Shown here piece by piece: positions 25,624-34,352 of a DNA stretch of 64,000 nt. Source of the stretch: Cutibacterium sp. (GTDB lineage: Bacteria; Actinomycetota; Actinomycetes; Propionibacteriales; Propionibacteriaceae); NCBI RefSeq assembly GCF_030525615.1, contig NZ_JAUNEJ010000001.1:496001-560000 (forward strand). The letters are read 5' to 3'. The position numbers were made by a program, and so were the translations under genes. Within the stretch, counting starts at the first letter, position 1, and the number at the start of each line of letters is the position of its first letter. The notes under the pieces were generated by a model. That model had not been told where the DNA came from. It ran no database searches and saw only the letters and a program-made list of their open reading frames with translations.

Positions 25624-25661
25624 TCGTGTTCCCCATCGCTCTCTGACAGCCGATCTCTGGC

Positions 25662-25709
25662 AGACATGGCTTCGCCCCGACCACCGGTGGTCGGGGCGAA
25701 GCCATGTCT
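25662..25709. terminator. 48-nt perfect palindrome, bidirectional terminator
   Basis: Left half AGACATGGCTTCGCCCCGAC plus ACC, followed immediately by its exact reverse complement, so 24 bp can pair with almost no loop (centre ACCGGT). It lies between the convergent PH-domain and phosphoglucomutase genes. No T tract follows on either strand. A terminator is the likeliest role; a protein-binding site is also possible. Confidence 0.7.
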
Positions 25710-25728
25710 ACGGTGTCGTTGCCGCGAT

Positions 25729-27360
25729 TTAGCTGTTGAGAGCCTTGCCGACGATGTCGCGCGCCTCGGCCTGCACAGCGGCCAGATGGTCGGCGTCACG
25801 CAGGGATTCGGCGTAGATCTTGTATTTGTCCTCTGTGCCGGACGGGCGTGCCGCGAACCAAGCATTTGCGGTGACGACCTTGATACCCCCGATGGGAGCA
25901 CCGTTTCCGGGGGCCTTGGTGAGTATCTGCTCGATCTTCTCGCCTGCAATGGTGTCGGCAGAAACGTCATCAGGGGAGAGGGCCTTCAGGCGAGCCTTCT
26001 GCTCTCGACTCGCATCGGCGTCAACGCGGGCGTAGTAGGACTTGCCGAAGCGGCTTTCGAGATCGGCGTAGTGCTCAGAGGGGGAGCGTCCGGTAACGGC
26101 CTTGATCTCGCTGGCGAGCAGTGCAAGCAGGATTCCGTCCTTATCGGTGGTCCAAGTCTGGCCGTCGAGATCAAGGAAAGAGGCTCCAGCAGACTCCTCA
26201 CCGCCAAATCCAAGGTCTCCGCGCATGAGGCCCGGGACAAACCACTTGAAGCCGACCGGTACCTCGACGAGGCGACGACCGAGGTCAGTGGCCACCTTGT
26301 CGATCAAGGAAGAACTCACCAGGGTTTTGCCGACACCGGCATCGGGTCCCCACCCGGGACGATGGGCGAAGAGGTAGCCGATTGCCACTGCCAGATAGGC
26401 GTTCGGGTTCATGAGTCCGGCGTCGGGAGTAACAATGCCATGACGGTCGGAGTCGGCGTCATTACCGGTAGCGATCTCGTAGGCATTTTTGTTGGCGATG
26501 AGAGAGGCCATTGCGGCAGGGGAGGAACAATCCATCCGGATCTTGCCGTCGGTGTCGAGGGTCATGAACCGCCAGGTCGGATCAACCTTGGGGTTGACGA
26601 CCGTCAGATCGATACCGAGATGATCGGCAATGTATTCCCAGTATTGCACCGAGGCTCCACCCAGCGGGTCAGCGCCGATGTGTACCCCGGCCTCCTCAAT
26701 GGCGTCGAGGTTGATGGCATTGCGCAGATCATCGCAGTAGGCGCTGCGGTAATCGAAGCGAGAGACCTCATCGCGTACTTGTTCGTAGGGCTTGCGACGG
26801 ATACTGGAAGGATCAGCGAGAAGGTCGTTGGCACGGTCAGCGATCCAGGCGGTGGCGTCAGTGTCGGCCGGGCCGCCGTGCGGCGGGTTGTACTTGAAGC
26901 CACCGTCGCGAGGCGGGTTGTGGGAGGGAGTGACGACGATCCCGTCAGCCTGGCGCCCCTCACTCAGGCGGTTGTGGACGATGATGGCTCGCGAGACTGC
27001 CGGGGTCGGGGTCCACTCGTCGTCATGCTCGGCAATGACCTCGACGTCGTTGGCACGCAATACCTCGATGGCAGTGGTCCATGCGGGCATGGACAAGGCG
27101 TGAGTGTCCTTACCGATGAACAGCGGACCGTCTATGCCCTGGGAGGCGCGATACTCGACGATTGCCTGGGTCGTCGCGGCGATATGGGCGTCATTGAAGG
27201 CGCCGTCCAAGGAGGATCCGCGGTGACCCGAGGTGCCAAAGACAACCATCTGGTCCGGGTTGGAGGGATCGGGAGTGATGTCGTAGTAGGCCGACAAGAG
27301 GGCATCGACATCGATGAGATCGGATTCTTGGGCAGGTTTCCCAGCACGTTCATGAGCCAT
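25729..27360 (-). CDS. pgm: alpha-phosphoglucomutase
   Basis: 543 aa. Converts glucose-1-phosphate and glucose-6-phosphate. Four domain signatures in order: FGTSGHRGSS near residue 40, the phosphoserine loop IVVTPSHNPP, the magnesium loop GNDADSDRHGIV, the sugar loop FGGEESAGAS, and the phosphate loop ARPSGTEDKYKI. Length and motifs match the bacterial Pgm (TIGR01132) type. It connects the GH65/beta-PGM genes on one side and glycogen metabolism on the other with glycolysis. It stands alone, bounded by the 48-nt palindrome. Confidence 0.95.
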   Translation of the reverse strand: MAHERAGKPAQESDLIDVDALLSAYYDITPDPSNPDQMVVFGTSGHRGSSLDGAFNDAHIAATTQAIVEYRASQGIDGPLFIGKDTHALSMPAWTTAIEVLRANDVEVIAEHDDEWTPTPAVSRAIIVHNRLSEGRQADGIVVTPSHNPPRDGGFKYNPPHGGPADTDATAWIADRANDLLADPSSIRRKPYEQVRDEVSRFDYRSAYCDDLRNAINLDAIEEAGVHIGADPLGGASVQYWEYIADHLGIDLTVVNPKVDPTWRFMTLDTDGKIRMDCSSPAAMASLIANKNAYEIATGNDADSDRHGIVTPDAGLMNPNAYLAVAIGYLFAHRPGWGPDAGVGKTLVSSSLIDKVATDLGRRLVEVPVGFKWFVPGLMRGDLGFGGEESAGASFLDLDGQTWTTDKDGILLALLASEIKAVTGRSPSEHYADLESRFGKSYYARVDADASREQKARLKALSPDDVSADTIAGEKIEQILTKAPGNGAPIGGIKVVTANAWFAARPSGTEDKYKIYAESLRDADHLAAVQAEARDIVGKALNS

Positions 27361-27491
27361 GGGGCCATTGTCTCACCGAGTGGTGCGCCCGGGTAAGTCG
27401 TCGCGAGGATTGAAGTCGATGGCTCCCTCAGCTGTCGCCAATGTCACCGTTCGGCACAGATGTCACGGAGTATCACGAGAGGTCTGGTTGA

Positions 27492-28430
27492 ATGGATGAC
27501 ATGTCTTCTGACTCGATTCATCGTCATGATGCCGTCGATCTGTCGGGGCTGGCAGCCGCAGCCGGTTCCCCGGACTCTGCTGCCGGGCCTGCTCCTGCCG
27601 GTTCAGGAACCACCAAGACTTGGGTGGTCGAGGGCACCGAGAAGAATTTCAACTCGTTGCTTCAGAAGTCGGTACAGTACCCGGTGCTTGTGGAGCTGAC
27701 GACGCCGAAGGCCCATGGGGCGCAACAGATGTCGTCAATACTTCGTCGCGTCACCGACGAGGCCGCTGGCAAATGGTTGCTGGTACATATCGACATAGAC
27801 GCTCAACCGCGATTGGCCCAGACCTTGGGCGTGAAGGCCGTCCCGATGCTTATCGCCGTGATTGGTGGACAGCTGGCACCGCTGGCACAGGGCACGATCG
27901 ATGAACAGCAGTTCCGCCAGATCACCGATCAGGTGACTCAGGCCGCAACGGCCGCTGGGATGGTTGGTCGCGCCGAGCCGGTGACGGTCGAGGCGAGTAA
28001 TGATAAGCCCGCCGGTCCTGATCCGCGTACCGTCGAGGCCGAAAAACTCTTGGACGCCGGGAAGTTCGACGAAGCCGTTGCGGCTTATGACGCGTTGTTG
28101 GCTAAGGAACCCAATGACGCAGTCCTCATTGCCGGGCGCAATGGGGCGGCCTTGTTGGGTCGGCTAGACGGCAAGGACCCGGCCACGCTGCTTACTGCCG
28201 CCCAGCAACATCCCCACGATGTTCAGGCTCAGCTGGCCGCAGCTGATGTCGAGGTCATGGGTGGAAGGGCCGCTGATGGATTCAATCGGATCATCCAGGT
28301 GGTTCGCACCACGCAGGACGAGGAGCGAGAAGCCGCTCGTATTCGCCTACTGGAGCTATTTGCCATGGTGGGGCAGTCCGATCCGGATGTGGCAGCGGCG
28401 CGACGTTCGCTAGCAGCGGCATTATTCTGA
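27492..28430 (+). CDS. thioredoxin-like protein with TPR region, CnoX/YbbN-like
   Basis: 312 aa. An Ala/Pro/Gly-rich N-terminus precedes a thioredoxin fold (VQYPVLVELTTPKAHGAQQM, VHIDIDAQPRLAQTLGVKAV followed by PML), then a TPR-like helical half (EKLLDAGKFDEAVAAYDALLA). The CxxC position reads PKAHGAQ, with no cysteine, so it cannot act as an oxidoreductase. In E. coli the similar YbbN/CnoX protein is a holdase chaperone. An ATG at 27501 is an alternative start. Neighbours give no clue: divergent from pgm, ahead of the HAD gene. Confidence 0.82.
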   Translation: MDDMSSDSIHRHDAVDLSGLAAAAGSPDSAAGPAPAGSGTTKTWVVEGTEKNFNSLLQKSVQYPVLVELTTPKAHGAQQMSSILRRVTDEAAGKWLLVHIDIDAQPRLAQTLGVKAVPMLIAVIGGQLAPLAQGTIDEQQFRQITDQVTQAATAAGMVGRAEPVTVEASNDKPAGPDPRTVEAEKLLDAGKFDEAVAAYDALLAKEPNDAVLIAGRNGAALLGRLDGKDPATLLTAAQQHPHDVQAQLAAADVEVMGGRAADGFNRIIQVVRTTQDEEREAARIRLLELFAMVGQSDPDVAAARRSLAAALF

Positions 28431-28548
28431 CAACCGCATGGAAACGTGGTGGCGGCCCGGGAATATGCCCCCGGGCCGTTAGCATATGGGAGTCGCTGTG
28501 GTCTCAACTGAGCTGGACGTGTCGGCGTCGACCAATAGCATAGGAGCC

Positions 28549-29283
28549 ATGGTCTCGATCCCATTCGACGAGAAGTTCCATGCCGTTTTGTTTGACCTTG
28601 ATGGCGTCCTCACTCCTACCGCGCTGATTCACATGCGTGCCTGGGGTGAGATGTTTAACGAGGAATTGGCCCATCACGAGGGCCGCGCCCCTTACACCGA
28701 TGAGGACTATTTCGCTTACGTCGACGGTAAACCCCGCTACGACGGGGTACGTGACTTTCTTGCCAGTCGCGGCATCACACTCCCGGAGGGTGAGCCTTCC
28801 GATGGTCCCGATGTTCATACTGTTTGTGGCCTGGGTAACCGAAAGAATGAGCTGTTCAACGCGGTGTTGGCTCGCGACGGCATCCAGCCTTACCCGGGGT
28901 CCCGCCGGTGGGTGGACCTGCTCCATACCCGAAGAGTCGACATGGCTGTGGTGTCGTCGTCACGGAACGCTGCCGAGGTACTCGAAGCAGCCGGAATGAG
29001 AGATGATTTTTCGGTGCTGGTTGATGGTAACCGGTCGAAAGCGGAGAACTTGCCCGGAAAACCTGCCCCCGACACCTACCTGCGTGGAGCTGAGCTGCTC
29101 GGGGTGCCCGCTGGTCAGTGCGTTGTCGTCGAGGACGCGGTCTCGGGGGTGCGTGCCGGAGCAGCGGGTGGTTTTGGAATGGTGCTTGGCGTTAATCGTG
29201 GTGTCGGTACAGACCGGCTGCGTGAGGCCGGTGCTGACCGAGTGGTTGATGACCTTGACGAGATGGCTGAGGAGATGGCATGA
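28549..29283 (+). CDS. HAD hydrolase, beta-phosphoglucomutase-like
   Basis: About 244 aa from ATG 28549 (AGGA upstream; ATG 28486 is an alternative). The HAD nucleophile motif FDLDGVLTPTALIHMRAW is followed by motif II VVSSSRNA, the lysine in NLPGKPAPDTYL, and motif III VVVEDAVSGVRAGAAGG. The cap region with VDGKPRYDGVRDFLASRGI is that of beta-phosphoglucomutases acting on beta-glucose-1-phosphate. It overlaps the GH65 phosphorylase (ATGA), the standard pairing in which the phosphorylase makes beta-G1P and this enzyme converts it to G6P. Confidence 0.88.
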   Translation: MVSIPFDEKFHAVLFDLDGVLTPTALIHMRAWGEMFNEELAHHEGRAPYTDEDYFAYVDGKPRYDGVRDFLASRGITLPEGEPSDGPDVHTVCGLGNRKNELFNAVLARDGIQPYPGSRRWVDLLHTRRVDMAVVSSSRNAAEVLEAAGMRDDFSVLVDGNRSKAENLPGKPAPDTYLRGAELLGVPAGQCVVVEDAVSGVRAGAAGGFGMVLGVNRGVGTDRLREAGADRVVDDLDEMAEEMA

Positions 29284-31793
29284 CGCGAACGGGTACCGAC
29301 CCGATGGATCGATGGCGCTTCCCTGACGATCCCTGGGCGATAGTCGAGACCTCGCCAAGTACCGATGATCTGGGAAAGACGGAGACCTTGTTCTCGGTCG
29401 GCAACGGGTATCTCGGGATGCGTGGTAATCCGTCTGAAGGCCGAGATTCCTTCGCTCATGGCACTTACATCAACGGGTTCCATGAGATTTGGGACATCCA
29501 TCATGCTGAGAACGCTTACGGGTTTGCGCGCACCGGACAGACGATTGTGAACGTCCCTGATGCGAAACTTATGAAGCTCTATGTTGACGATGAGCCGTTG
29601 CTGCTCAGCGTCAACGAGATCCAGTCGTACAAGAGGTGGATCGATTTTCGCGAAGGAGTACTCCGCCGCGAACTGGTGTGGCGTACCCCAGCCGGCAAAC
29701 TGTTGCGAGTTGCGACTTCTCGAATGGTCTCCTTCACCCACCGTCACATGGCTTTCATGACCATTGAGGTGACGATGTTGGAGGGGGACGCTCCCATTGT
29801 CATCAGTTCTCAGATCCTTAACCGTCAGGACGGTATGGATGAGTATCACGGTCGTCCTGAGGATTCAGAAACGACTGATGATCCTCGGCAGTCCCGGAAA
29901 TTTGCCGACAAGGTTCTCGTTGCTGACAAGGATTGGCACTCAGACCGCCGGATGATCCTGGGGTTCCACACGGCCCGATCTGGGATGACACTGGCTGTTG
30001 GTGCTGACCATGAGATTACGACCGACAATGAGTATGTCTCCCTCATCGACACCGAGCCTGGGTGTGGCAAGCGGGTTTACCGGATTGAAGCCACTCAGGG
30101 CCGTCCCATCCGGGTCAACAAGGCAGTGGCCTACCACTCTTCGCGTGGAGTTCCGGTCCATGAGCTGTTCGACCGTGTCCGCCGCAGTCTCGATCGGGTG
30201 CGCGAGCAGGGCCATGAGATCTATTACGACGAGCAGCGTCATTGGCTCGACGGTTACTGGGCGACGGCTGATGTCGAGATCGAAGGCGCGCCGACTGGCA
30301 TTCAGCAGGCGGTGCGCTGGAACCTTTTCCAGATCGCTCAGGCTTCAGCCCGTGCTGACCAGCTCGGTATCCCCGCCAAGGGTGTGACCGGATCCGGCTA
30401 TGAAGGCCATTACTTCTGGGACACCGAGGTCTACGTCATCCCAATGTTGACGTACACCCATCCGAGGATCGCTGAGAATGCGCTGCGGTTCCGCGTCAAC
30501 ACCCTGCCCCAGGCCAGACGACGAGCCGAAGAACTGTCCGAGCGGGGAGCTCTCTTCCCCTGGCGGACCATCACCGGTGAGGAAGCGTCAGCCTTTTACG
30601 CGGCAGGTACGGCTCAATACCACATCAATGCTGACATAGCTCACGCAATCATGAATCATGCCCGCGCGACAGGGGACAAGGCTTTCCTCTTCCGTGATGC
30701 CGCTCCGGTTCTGGTGGAGACGGCCCGAATGTGGGCAGATCTGGGCTTCTGGCGGATTAACGGTGGCCGGGAATTCCACATTCATGGAGTGACTGGTCCC
30801 GATGAATACACCACGGTCGTCAATAACAACCTCTACACCAACGTCATGGCTCGAGCGAATCTCATTGACGCCGCTAGCGTCATGAGGCGTATGCGCGATG
30901 AAGACCCACTGTGGTACGAGCATTTGTGCTCCGAATTGGGCCTCTGTGAGGACGAGGTCGGTGGTTGGGAAGAGTGCGCCGCCGGAATGGTCATCCCGTT
31001 TGATGACACCTTCGGTATTCATCCCCAGGACGATCAATTCCTGTCCCGGGAATTGTGGGATCTCAAGAACACCCCCGACAATAAACGTCCGCTGTTGCTG
31101 CATTATCATCCGCTGGTTATCTATCGGTTCCAGGTGCTCAAGCAGGCCGACGTTGTTCTGGCCCTGTTCCTGCAGGGTGACCAATTCACCCAGGCGGTGA
31201 AGCTTGCCGATTTCGAGTACTACGACCCGATCACCACAGGTGATTCGAGCCTGTCGGCAGTGGTTCAATCGGTGATGGCAGCTGAGGTGGGTCATCAGGA
31301 AATGGCCATGGAGTACTTCCTTGACGCTCTCTACTGCGACCTAGCTGATACTCATCACAATGCGTCGGATGGCGTTCATGTTGCCTCTACCGCTGGTGTG
31401 TGGGGGTGCTTGGTCCATGGATTCGTAGGTATGCGTAATGATCGGGAAAACCTGCGTTTTGATCCGCGTCTGCCGGCACAGTGGACTTCAATCAAGCACC
31501 ACATGCTCATCGGGGATTCCCATATGCTCGTAAAGCTGGAACGTGACGCGATCACCTTCCAGATTCTGTCGGGACATGACCGCGAGGTGACGGTGCGTGG
31601 CGAGCTTTACCACATTGGTGTAGAGCCGGTTCGGGTTCCGCTGAGCGACCAAGGGCCGCTTCGTCCTAGCTTGCGCGGAACGCACCCGGTTTCGGGACTG
31701 CGGCGTGCAGACGGTTCCCTCGTGACGGCGGAGGTTCCTGGAGGCATCGCAGAGACCATCGTTTCCTCCCCGATTCTGCCAGCACGGGAGTGA
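29280..31793 (+). CDS. glycoside hydrolase family 65 disaccharide phosphorylase
   Basis: 837 aa. An N-terminal beta-sandwich domain has SVGNGYLGMRGNPSEGRDSF. The (alpha/alpha)6 barrel has GHYFWDTEVYVIPMLTYTHP, then RAEELSERGALFPWRTITG and the catalytic-acid motif HIHGVTGPDEYTTVVNNNLY. The phosphate-binding part near TAGVWGCLVHGF fits phosphorylases. GH65 members act on maltose, trehalose, kojibiose or nigerose; the exact substrate cannot be assigned by eye. With the coupled beta-PGM gene and a maltokinase/GlgE set nearby, maltose or trehalose is likely. No sugar transporter is adjacent. Confidence 0.9.
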   Translation: MTRTGTDPMDRWRFPDDPWAIVETSPSTDDLGKTETLFSVGNGYLGMRGNPSEGRDSFAHGTYINGFHEIWDIHHAENAYGFARTGQTIVNVPDAKLMKLYVDDEPLLLSVNEIQSYKRWIDFREGVLRRELVWRTPAGKLLRVATSRMVSFTHRHMAFMTIEVTMLEGDAPIVISSQILNRQDGMDEYHGRPEDSETTDDPRQSRKFADKVLVADKDWHSDRRMILGFHTARSGMTLAVGADHEITTDNEYVSLIDTEPGCGKRVYRIEATQGRPIRVNKAVAYHSSRGVPVHELFDRVRRSLDRVREQGHEIYYDEQRHWLDGYWATADVEIEGAPTGIQQAVRWNLFQIAQASARADQLGIPAKGVTGSGYEGHYFWDTEVYVIPMLTYTHPRIAENALRFRVNTLPQARRRAEELSERGALFPWRTITGEEASAFYAAGTAQYHINADIAHAIMNHARATGDKAFLFRDAAPVLVETARMWADLGFWRINGGREFHIHGVTGPDEYTTVVNNNLYTNVMARANLIDAASVMRRMRDEDPLWYEHLCSELGLCEDEVGGWEECAAGMVIPFDDTFGIHPQDDQFLSRELWDLKNTPDNKRPLLLHYHPLVIYRFQVLKQADVVLALFLQGDQFTQAVKLADFEYYDPITTGDSSLSAVVQSVMAAEVGHQEMAMEYFLDALYCDLADTHHNASDGVHVASTAGVWGCLVHGFVGMRNDRENLRFDPRLPAQWTSIKHHMLIGDSHMLVKLERDAITFQILSGHDREVTVRGELYHIGVEPVRVPLSDQGPLRPSLRGTHPVSGLRRADGSLVTAEVPGGIAETIVSSPILPARE

Positions 31794-31968
31794 TGGGGAG
31801 TCCTGTCGACATCTGCCGAGGCGTCGCTCAACAATGCGGGCTGGGGCGTCGACGGTTGATGACGTGGCGGTGTTGGGGTAGTGACGCCGTGGGACTCAAC
31901 AACAGTCGTGTGGTCATCGAGGCTGTGTAGGCATCCTCCTTTATGAACAGCTGCTCTTTCGGGGCACC

Positions 31969-32070
31969 TCAGTTGTGACTTGCGTCAATTTTGTGCAGTT
32001 GCGCCAGTTTGCACGGCGCAGGTGTCCAAGACTGGCGCAACTGCATGACGAGGGAGGCCCCGATCACCAT
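31969..32070 (-). CDS. possible 33-aa micro-ORF
   Basis: ATG at 32070 is preceded by an almost ideal ribosome site (AGGAGGTGACAAC before the ATG). The 33-residue product is MVIGASLVMQLRQSWTPAPC followed by KLAQLHKIDASHN. It is not recognised and has no coding neighbour on its strand downstream. The inverted repeat at 31995-32044 falls inside the frame, so the transcript could fold over it. A leader peptide, a small toxin-like peptide or chance are all possible. Confidence 0.25.
   Translation of the reverse strand: MVIGASLVMQLRQSWTPAPCKLAQLHKIDASHN
31995..32044. repeat. 14-15 bp inverted repeat with 22-nt loop
   Basis: GCAGTTGCGCCAGT at 31995-32008 is exactly complementary to 32031-32044; one more base pair (31994/32045) extends it. 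It could be a stem-loop in RNA or a binding site for a dimeric regulator, or the remains of an element end. No target duplication was seen. Confidence 0.55.
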
Positions 32071-32106
32071 GTTGTCACCTCCTGCACCTTGGAAGAGTCA
32101 TGAACC

Positions 32107-32141
32107 AGTAAGGGTCGCCTCGTAACGAGGCGACCCTTACT
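32107..32141. terminator. 16-bp hairpin terminator of the LPXTG gene
   Basis: AGTAAGGGTCGCCTCG (32107-32122) pairs perfectly with 32126-32141 across a TAA loop. It starts 26 bp after the stop codon of the LPXTG gene on the minus strand. Weak or absent U tract. Confidence 0.75.
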
Positions 32142-32167
32142 TCGTGTCCTAGCAGGTGCTAGTTGAT

Positions 32168-33103
32168 TCAGTGGTTGTAGCGGCGACGCACAGCGTAAGC
32201 CGCGCTACCGGCCACCAGCAGTGTCACTCCACCTACCGCCAATCCAGTCAGCGGAGACTGGGTCTCGCCCGAAGCACCCGTACGCGGGAGCTGGGTCGGA
32301 ACAGCAGTCACCTGAGCAGACTGTGACGGGGCCGGGGCCTTTGGCGCGGCAGCAGGCTGCGACGGGGTAGGCGTCGGTGACGCAGCCGGCTCCTTCACCG
32401 AAACCGTGACCTCATCGAGGACCTTGCCATCGCCGTCACGCACAGTCACCTTAATGACGTCGCCAGGCTTGGCGGACTCATCAGGAGTCACCTTGATCGT
32501 ACCGGTCTCCGGATCGATCTCAGCCTTACCGGGGCCATCGGTCTCGACGGTCGTACCTTCAGGAACATCGCCACCAGTGTTGGGGATGTCAACCGGCTCG
32601 CCAGGAACCGTCGGGGTATCCGGCCAGTCAGAACCAGGCGCCTGGGGCGCGGTGACGTTGACGCGGGAGTTGACGGTGTCGAAGGTGCCGTCTGGGTAGA
32701 AGACGTCAACCCGGACGGTGTAGTGGCCGGGGGTGACGTCTTCGGCTGGGGAAGCGGTGATCTTGCCGGTGGTTTCGTCGACGGTGATCCATTTACGGAC
32801 TTGTTCGTATTGGGGGGTGGGGACCCATTTGAAGGTGGTGCCTTTGGGGAATCCGTCTTTTCCTTCGGTGTCGGTGGGGGCGGGGCCTGTTTGTGACTGG
32901 CCGGCGACGACGTCGAGGTCTTCCCACTTGGGCTGGTTGTTGTCAGTTGCCTGGGGTGTCTCCTCAGCAGCCACAGTGCTGGCATTATCGGGGTCGGCCG
33001 CATACGCAGACGGGTACAACAGGCCCGTTACAGTTAATGTCCCTCCGACCGCCAAGGCGCATAACCCTGCTACGGACTTACGCGCACGCTTACTTGAACT
33101 CAT
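32168..33103 (-). CDS. LPXTG cell-wall surface protein with Rib/YPDG-like domains
   Basis: 311 aa. A Sec signal (KSVAGLCALAVGGTLTVTG, cut near SAYA-AD) is followed by a YPDG-type domain (GYxVDVFYPDG pattern in TVRVDVFYPDGTFDTV) and an Ig-like Rib domain (IDPETGTIKVTPDESAKPGD). A Pro/Ala/Thr linker then leads to the sorting signal LPRTG, a hydrophobic helix and a basic tail (RRRYNH). Sortase attaches it to peptidoglycan. The two domains differ in codon choice: the first uses AAA, CAA and GAA, the second AAG and GAG almost only. AAGGAG precedes the ATG. Ligand unknown. Confidence 0.88.
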   Translation of the reverse strand: MSSSKRARKSVAGLCALAVGGTLTVTGLLYPSAYAADPDNASTVAAEETPQATDNNQPKWEDLDVVAGQSQTGPAPTDTEGKDGFPKGTTFKWVPTPQYEQVRKWITVDETTGKITASPAEDVTPGHYTVRVDVFYPDGTFDTVNSRVNVTAPQAPGSDWPDTPTVPGEPVDIPNTGGDVPEGTTVETDGPGKAEIDPETGTIKVTPDESAKPGDVIKVTVRDGDGKVLDEVTVSVKEPAASPTPTPSQPAAAPKAPAPSQSAQVTAVPTQLPRTGASGETQSPLTGLAVGGVTLLVAGSAAYAVRRRYNH

Positions 33104-33536
33104 CAGTACTCCTTTATGATTATTTGACTTCTTAATCTAATTCTCGATGTGGTACCGGCACTTTTAGTGTGACGTCGTATTACACATTCGATCTCTTGGT
33201 CTTCGAATAAAATTTCCAAGTCATATGGTCTGTACACACTGCCCGGTTGCGGCTAGCCCAGTGGAAGTACGCAAACGTGATCCGTGGGTTACGCCAGGAT
33301 CAGGATTCTACCACTCGTTTTCTTTCCTTCCGAAAAGGAGACGTGCTGAGCTTCAGGCTTGGCATGGGGTGATCTAGTAATCACACCAGCTTGATTTCCT
33401 GCACCTTCATGCGGTGGGTGGCATGGCCGCCCCAGTCCTAGATTGGGACCCCGACGGTTGGTTCCGCCGACACTTGGATATCTCTGTTGGCGCGAGACAC
33501 CCAGAGCGTTGATCGTCTCCCTGTCGAGACGTGCTG
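33104..33536. promoter_or_regulatory. AT-richer upstream region of the LPXTG gene
   Basis: 433 bp without a supported gene, between the divergent-facing end of the NUDIX gene and the start of the LPXTG gene. The 130 bp nearest the LPXTG start are visibly AT-rich for this genome (for example TTATTTGACTTCTTAATCTA near 33119-33139), which suits a promoter or leader. A short imperfect hairpin CCTTCCGAAAAGGAG lies near 33326-33340. Specific promoter boxes cannot be assigned. Confidence 0.4.
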
Positions 33537-34331
33537 CTACAGCGGAAAGCCATTTTCGGTGGCGCGTGGGGTGGAGTCTGTCAGCATGGCTGCGATACGG
33601 CGGGCCGATAGTGCGGTGACGTGCTCGGAGACATCATCAGGATCCACCCAGTGCAGATGGCCGATTTCGCCGTCGGCAGGAGTCATGACGGCAGTGTGGG
33701 AGGGATCGACGACACCCGCGTCATAGATGAACTCGATGGCGTCAGACCATCCCAGGGCAGGCGGCATCCAGTCGATGAGGACGGGAGTAGCGGGGATGTC
33801 AAGGGTGACTCCCAATTCTTCCTGACACTCTCGAATAGCTCCAGCATGGGGTGATTCCACCGGCTCGACGACGCCGCCGGGAAGTTCCCAGTCCGGTTTG
33901 TAGGTCGTTTCGCACAACAGGACACGCCCTTTCTCATCGCGAACCAGAACGTGAGAAATGACGCGTTTGGTGGGCAGCACCGAGTCAAGCATCCCGGTGT
34001 GGCCGGTGCGGGTGTAGATCTCATCAGTGGCTAATCGGGAATAGACGAATTCGTCTACCCAGCCGTTGTCTGCGCTGCGAGCCTGCCGCAGTCGTCCCTC
34101 CCGCCGATATCCGGCCCGGTGCAGGGCATGGATGACTTCTTTGTCGTCGACGGCCACGCGGGCCTCAAGGCGACGCACATCATGTCCAAGGATGGCATCG
34201 TCGGATGCTAGTGAAATTGCTCGCGTCAAACCCTCTGGATATGGCGGATCGTCGAGTAGGAGACGGCCCGAGTCATCCACCACCTCGACCTGGATCCGAA
34301 AGTCGTCGGGATCGGACTGGTCATCGACCAC
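33537..34331 (-). CDS. NUDIX hydrolase with GNAT-like N-terminal half
   Basis: 264 aa. The C-terminal half has a complete Nudix box, GGVVEPVESPHAGAIRECQE followed by ELG, with DWELPG before it; such enzymes cleave nucleoside diphosphates linked to another moiety. The N-terminal half (residues about 1-100) has SDDAILGHDVRRLEARVAVD and VIHALHRAGYRREGRLRQAR, like the last helices of a GNAT acetyltransferase, but no acetyl-CoA loop is seen, so it may be a remnant. It follows glgB by 21 bp on the same strand and is probably in the glgE-mak-glgB operon. Confidence 0.82.
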   Translation of the reverse strand: MVDDQSDPDDFRIQVEVVDDSGRLLLDDPPYPEGLTRAISLASDDAILGHDVRRLEARVAVDDKEVIHALHRAGYRREGRLRQARSADNGWVDEFVYSRLATDEIYTRTGHTGMLDSVLPTKRVISHVLVRDEKGRVLLCETTYKPDWELPGGVVEPVESPHAGAIRECQEELGVTLDIPATPVLIDWMPPALGWSDAIEFIYDAGVVDPSHTAVMTPADGEIGHLHWVDPDDVSEHVTALSARRIAAMLTDSTPRATENGFPL

Positions 34332-34352
34332 GAATCATCCTCCTTGTCAATG

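Larger units (their letters stand above)
31794..32167. other. gene-poor stretch with a long inverted repeat and a possible micro-ORF
   Basis: No ordinary gene. It holds a 14-bp perfect inverted repeat (GCAGTTGCGCCAGT, 31995-32008, and 32031-32044; 22-nt loop), a minus-strand micro-ORF with a strong ribosome site, and a 16-bp hairpin at 32107-32141. The rest (31794-31960) shows nothing recognisable. Confidence 0.6.

Noticed and set aside
25666-27396. 576-aa plus-strand frame over pgm
   Set aside because: Shadow; it also crosses the palindromic terminator and has no homology.
33381-33410. Minus-strand 9-codon frame MKVQEIKLV, reminiscent of the start of some phage integrases
   Set aside because: Too short, no ribosome site of note, no other integrase sequence and no attachment-site repeat nearby.
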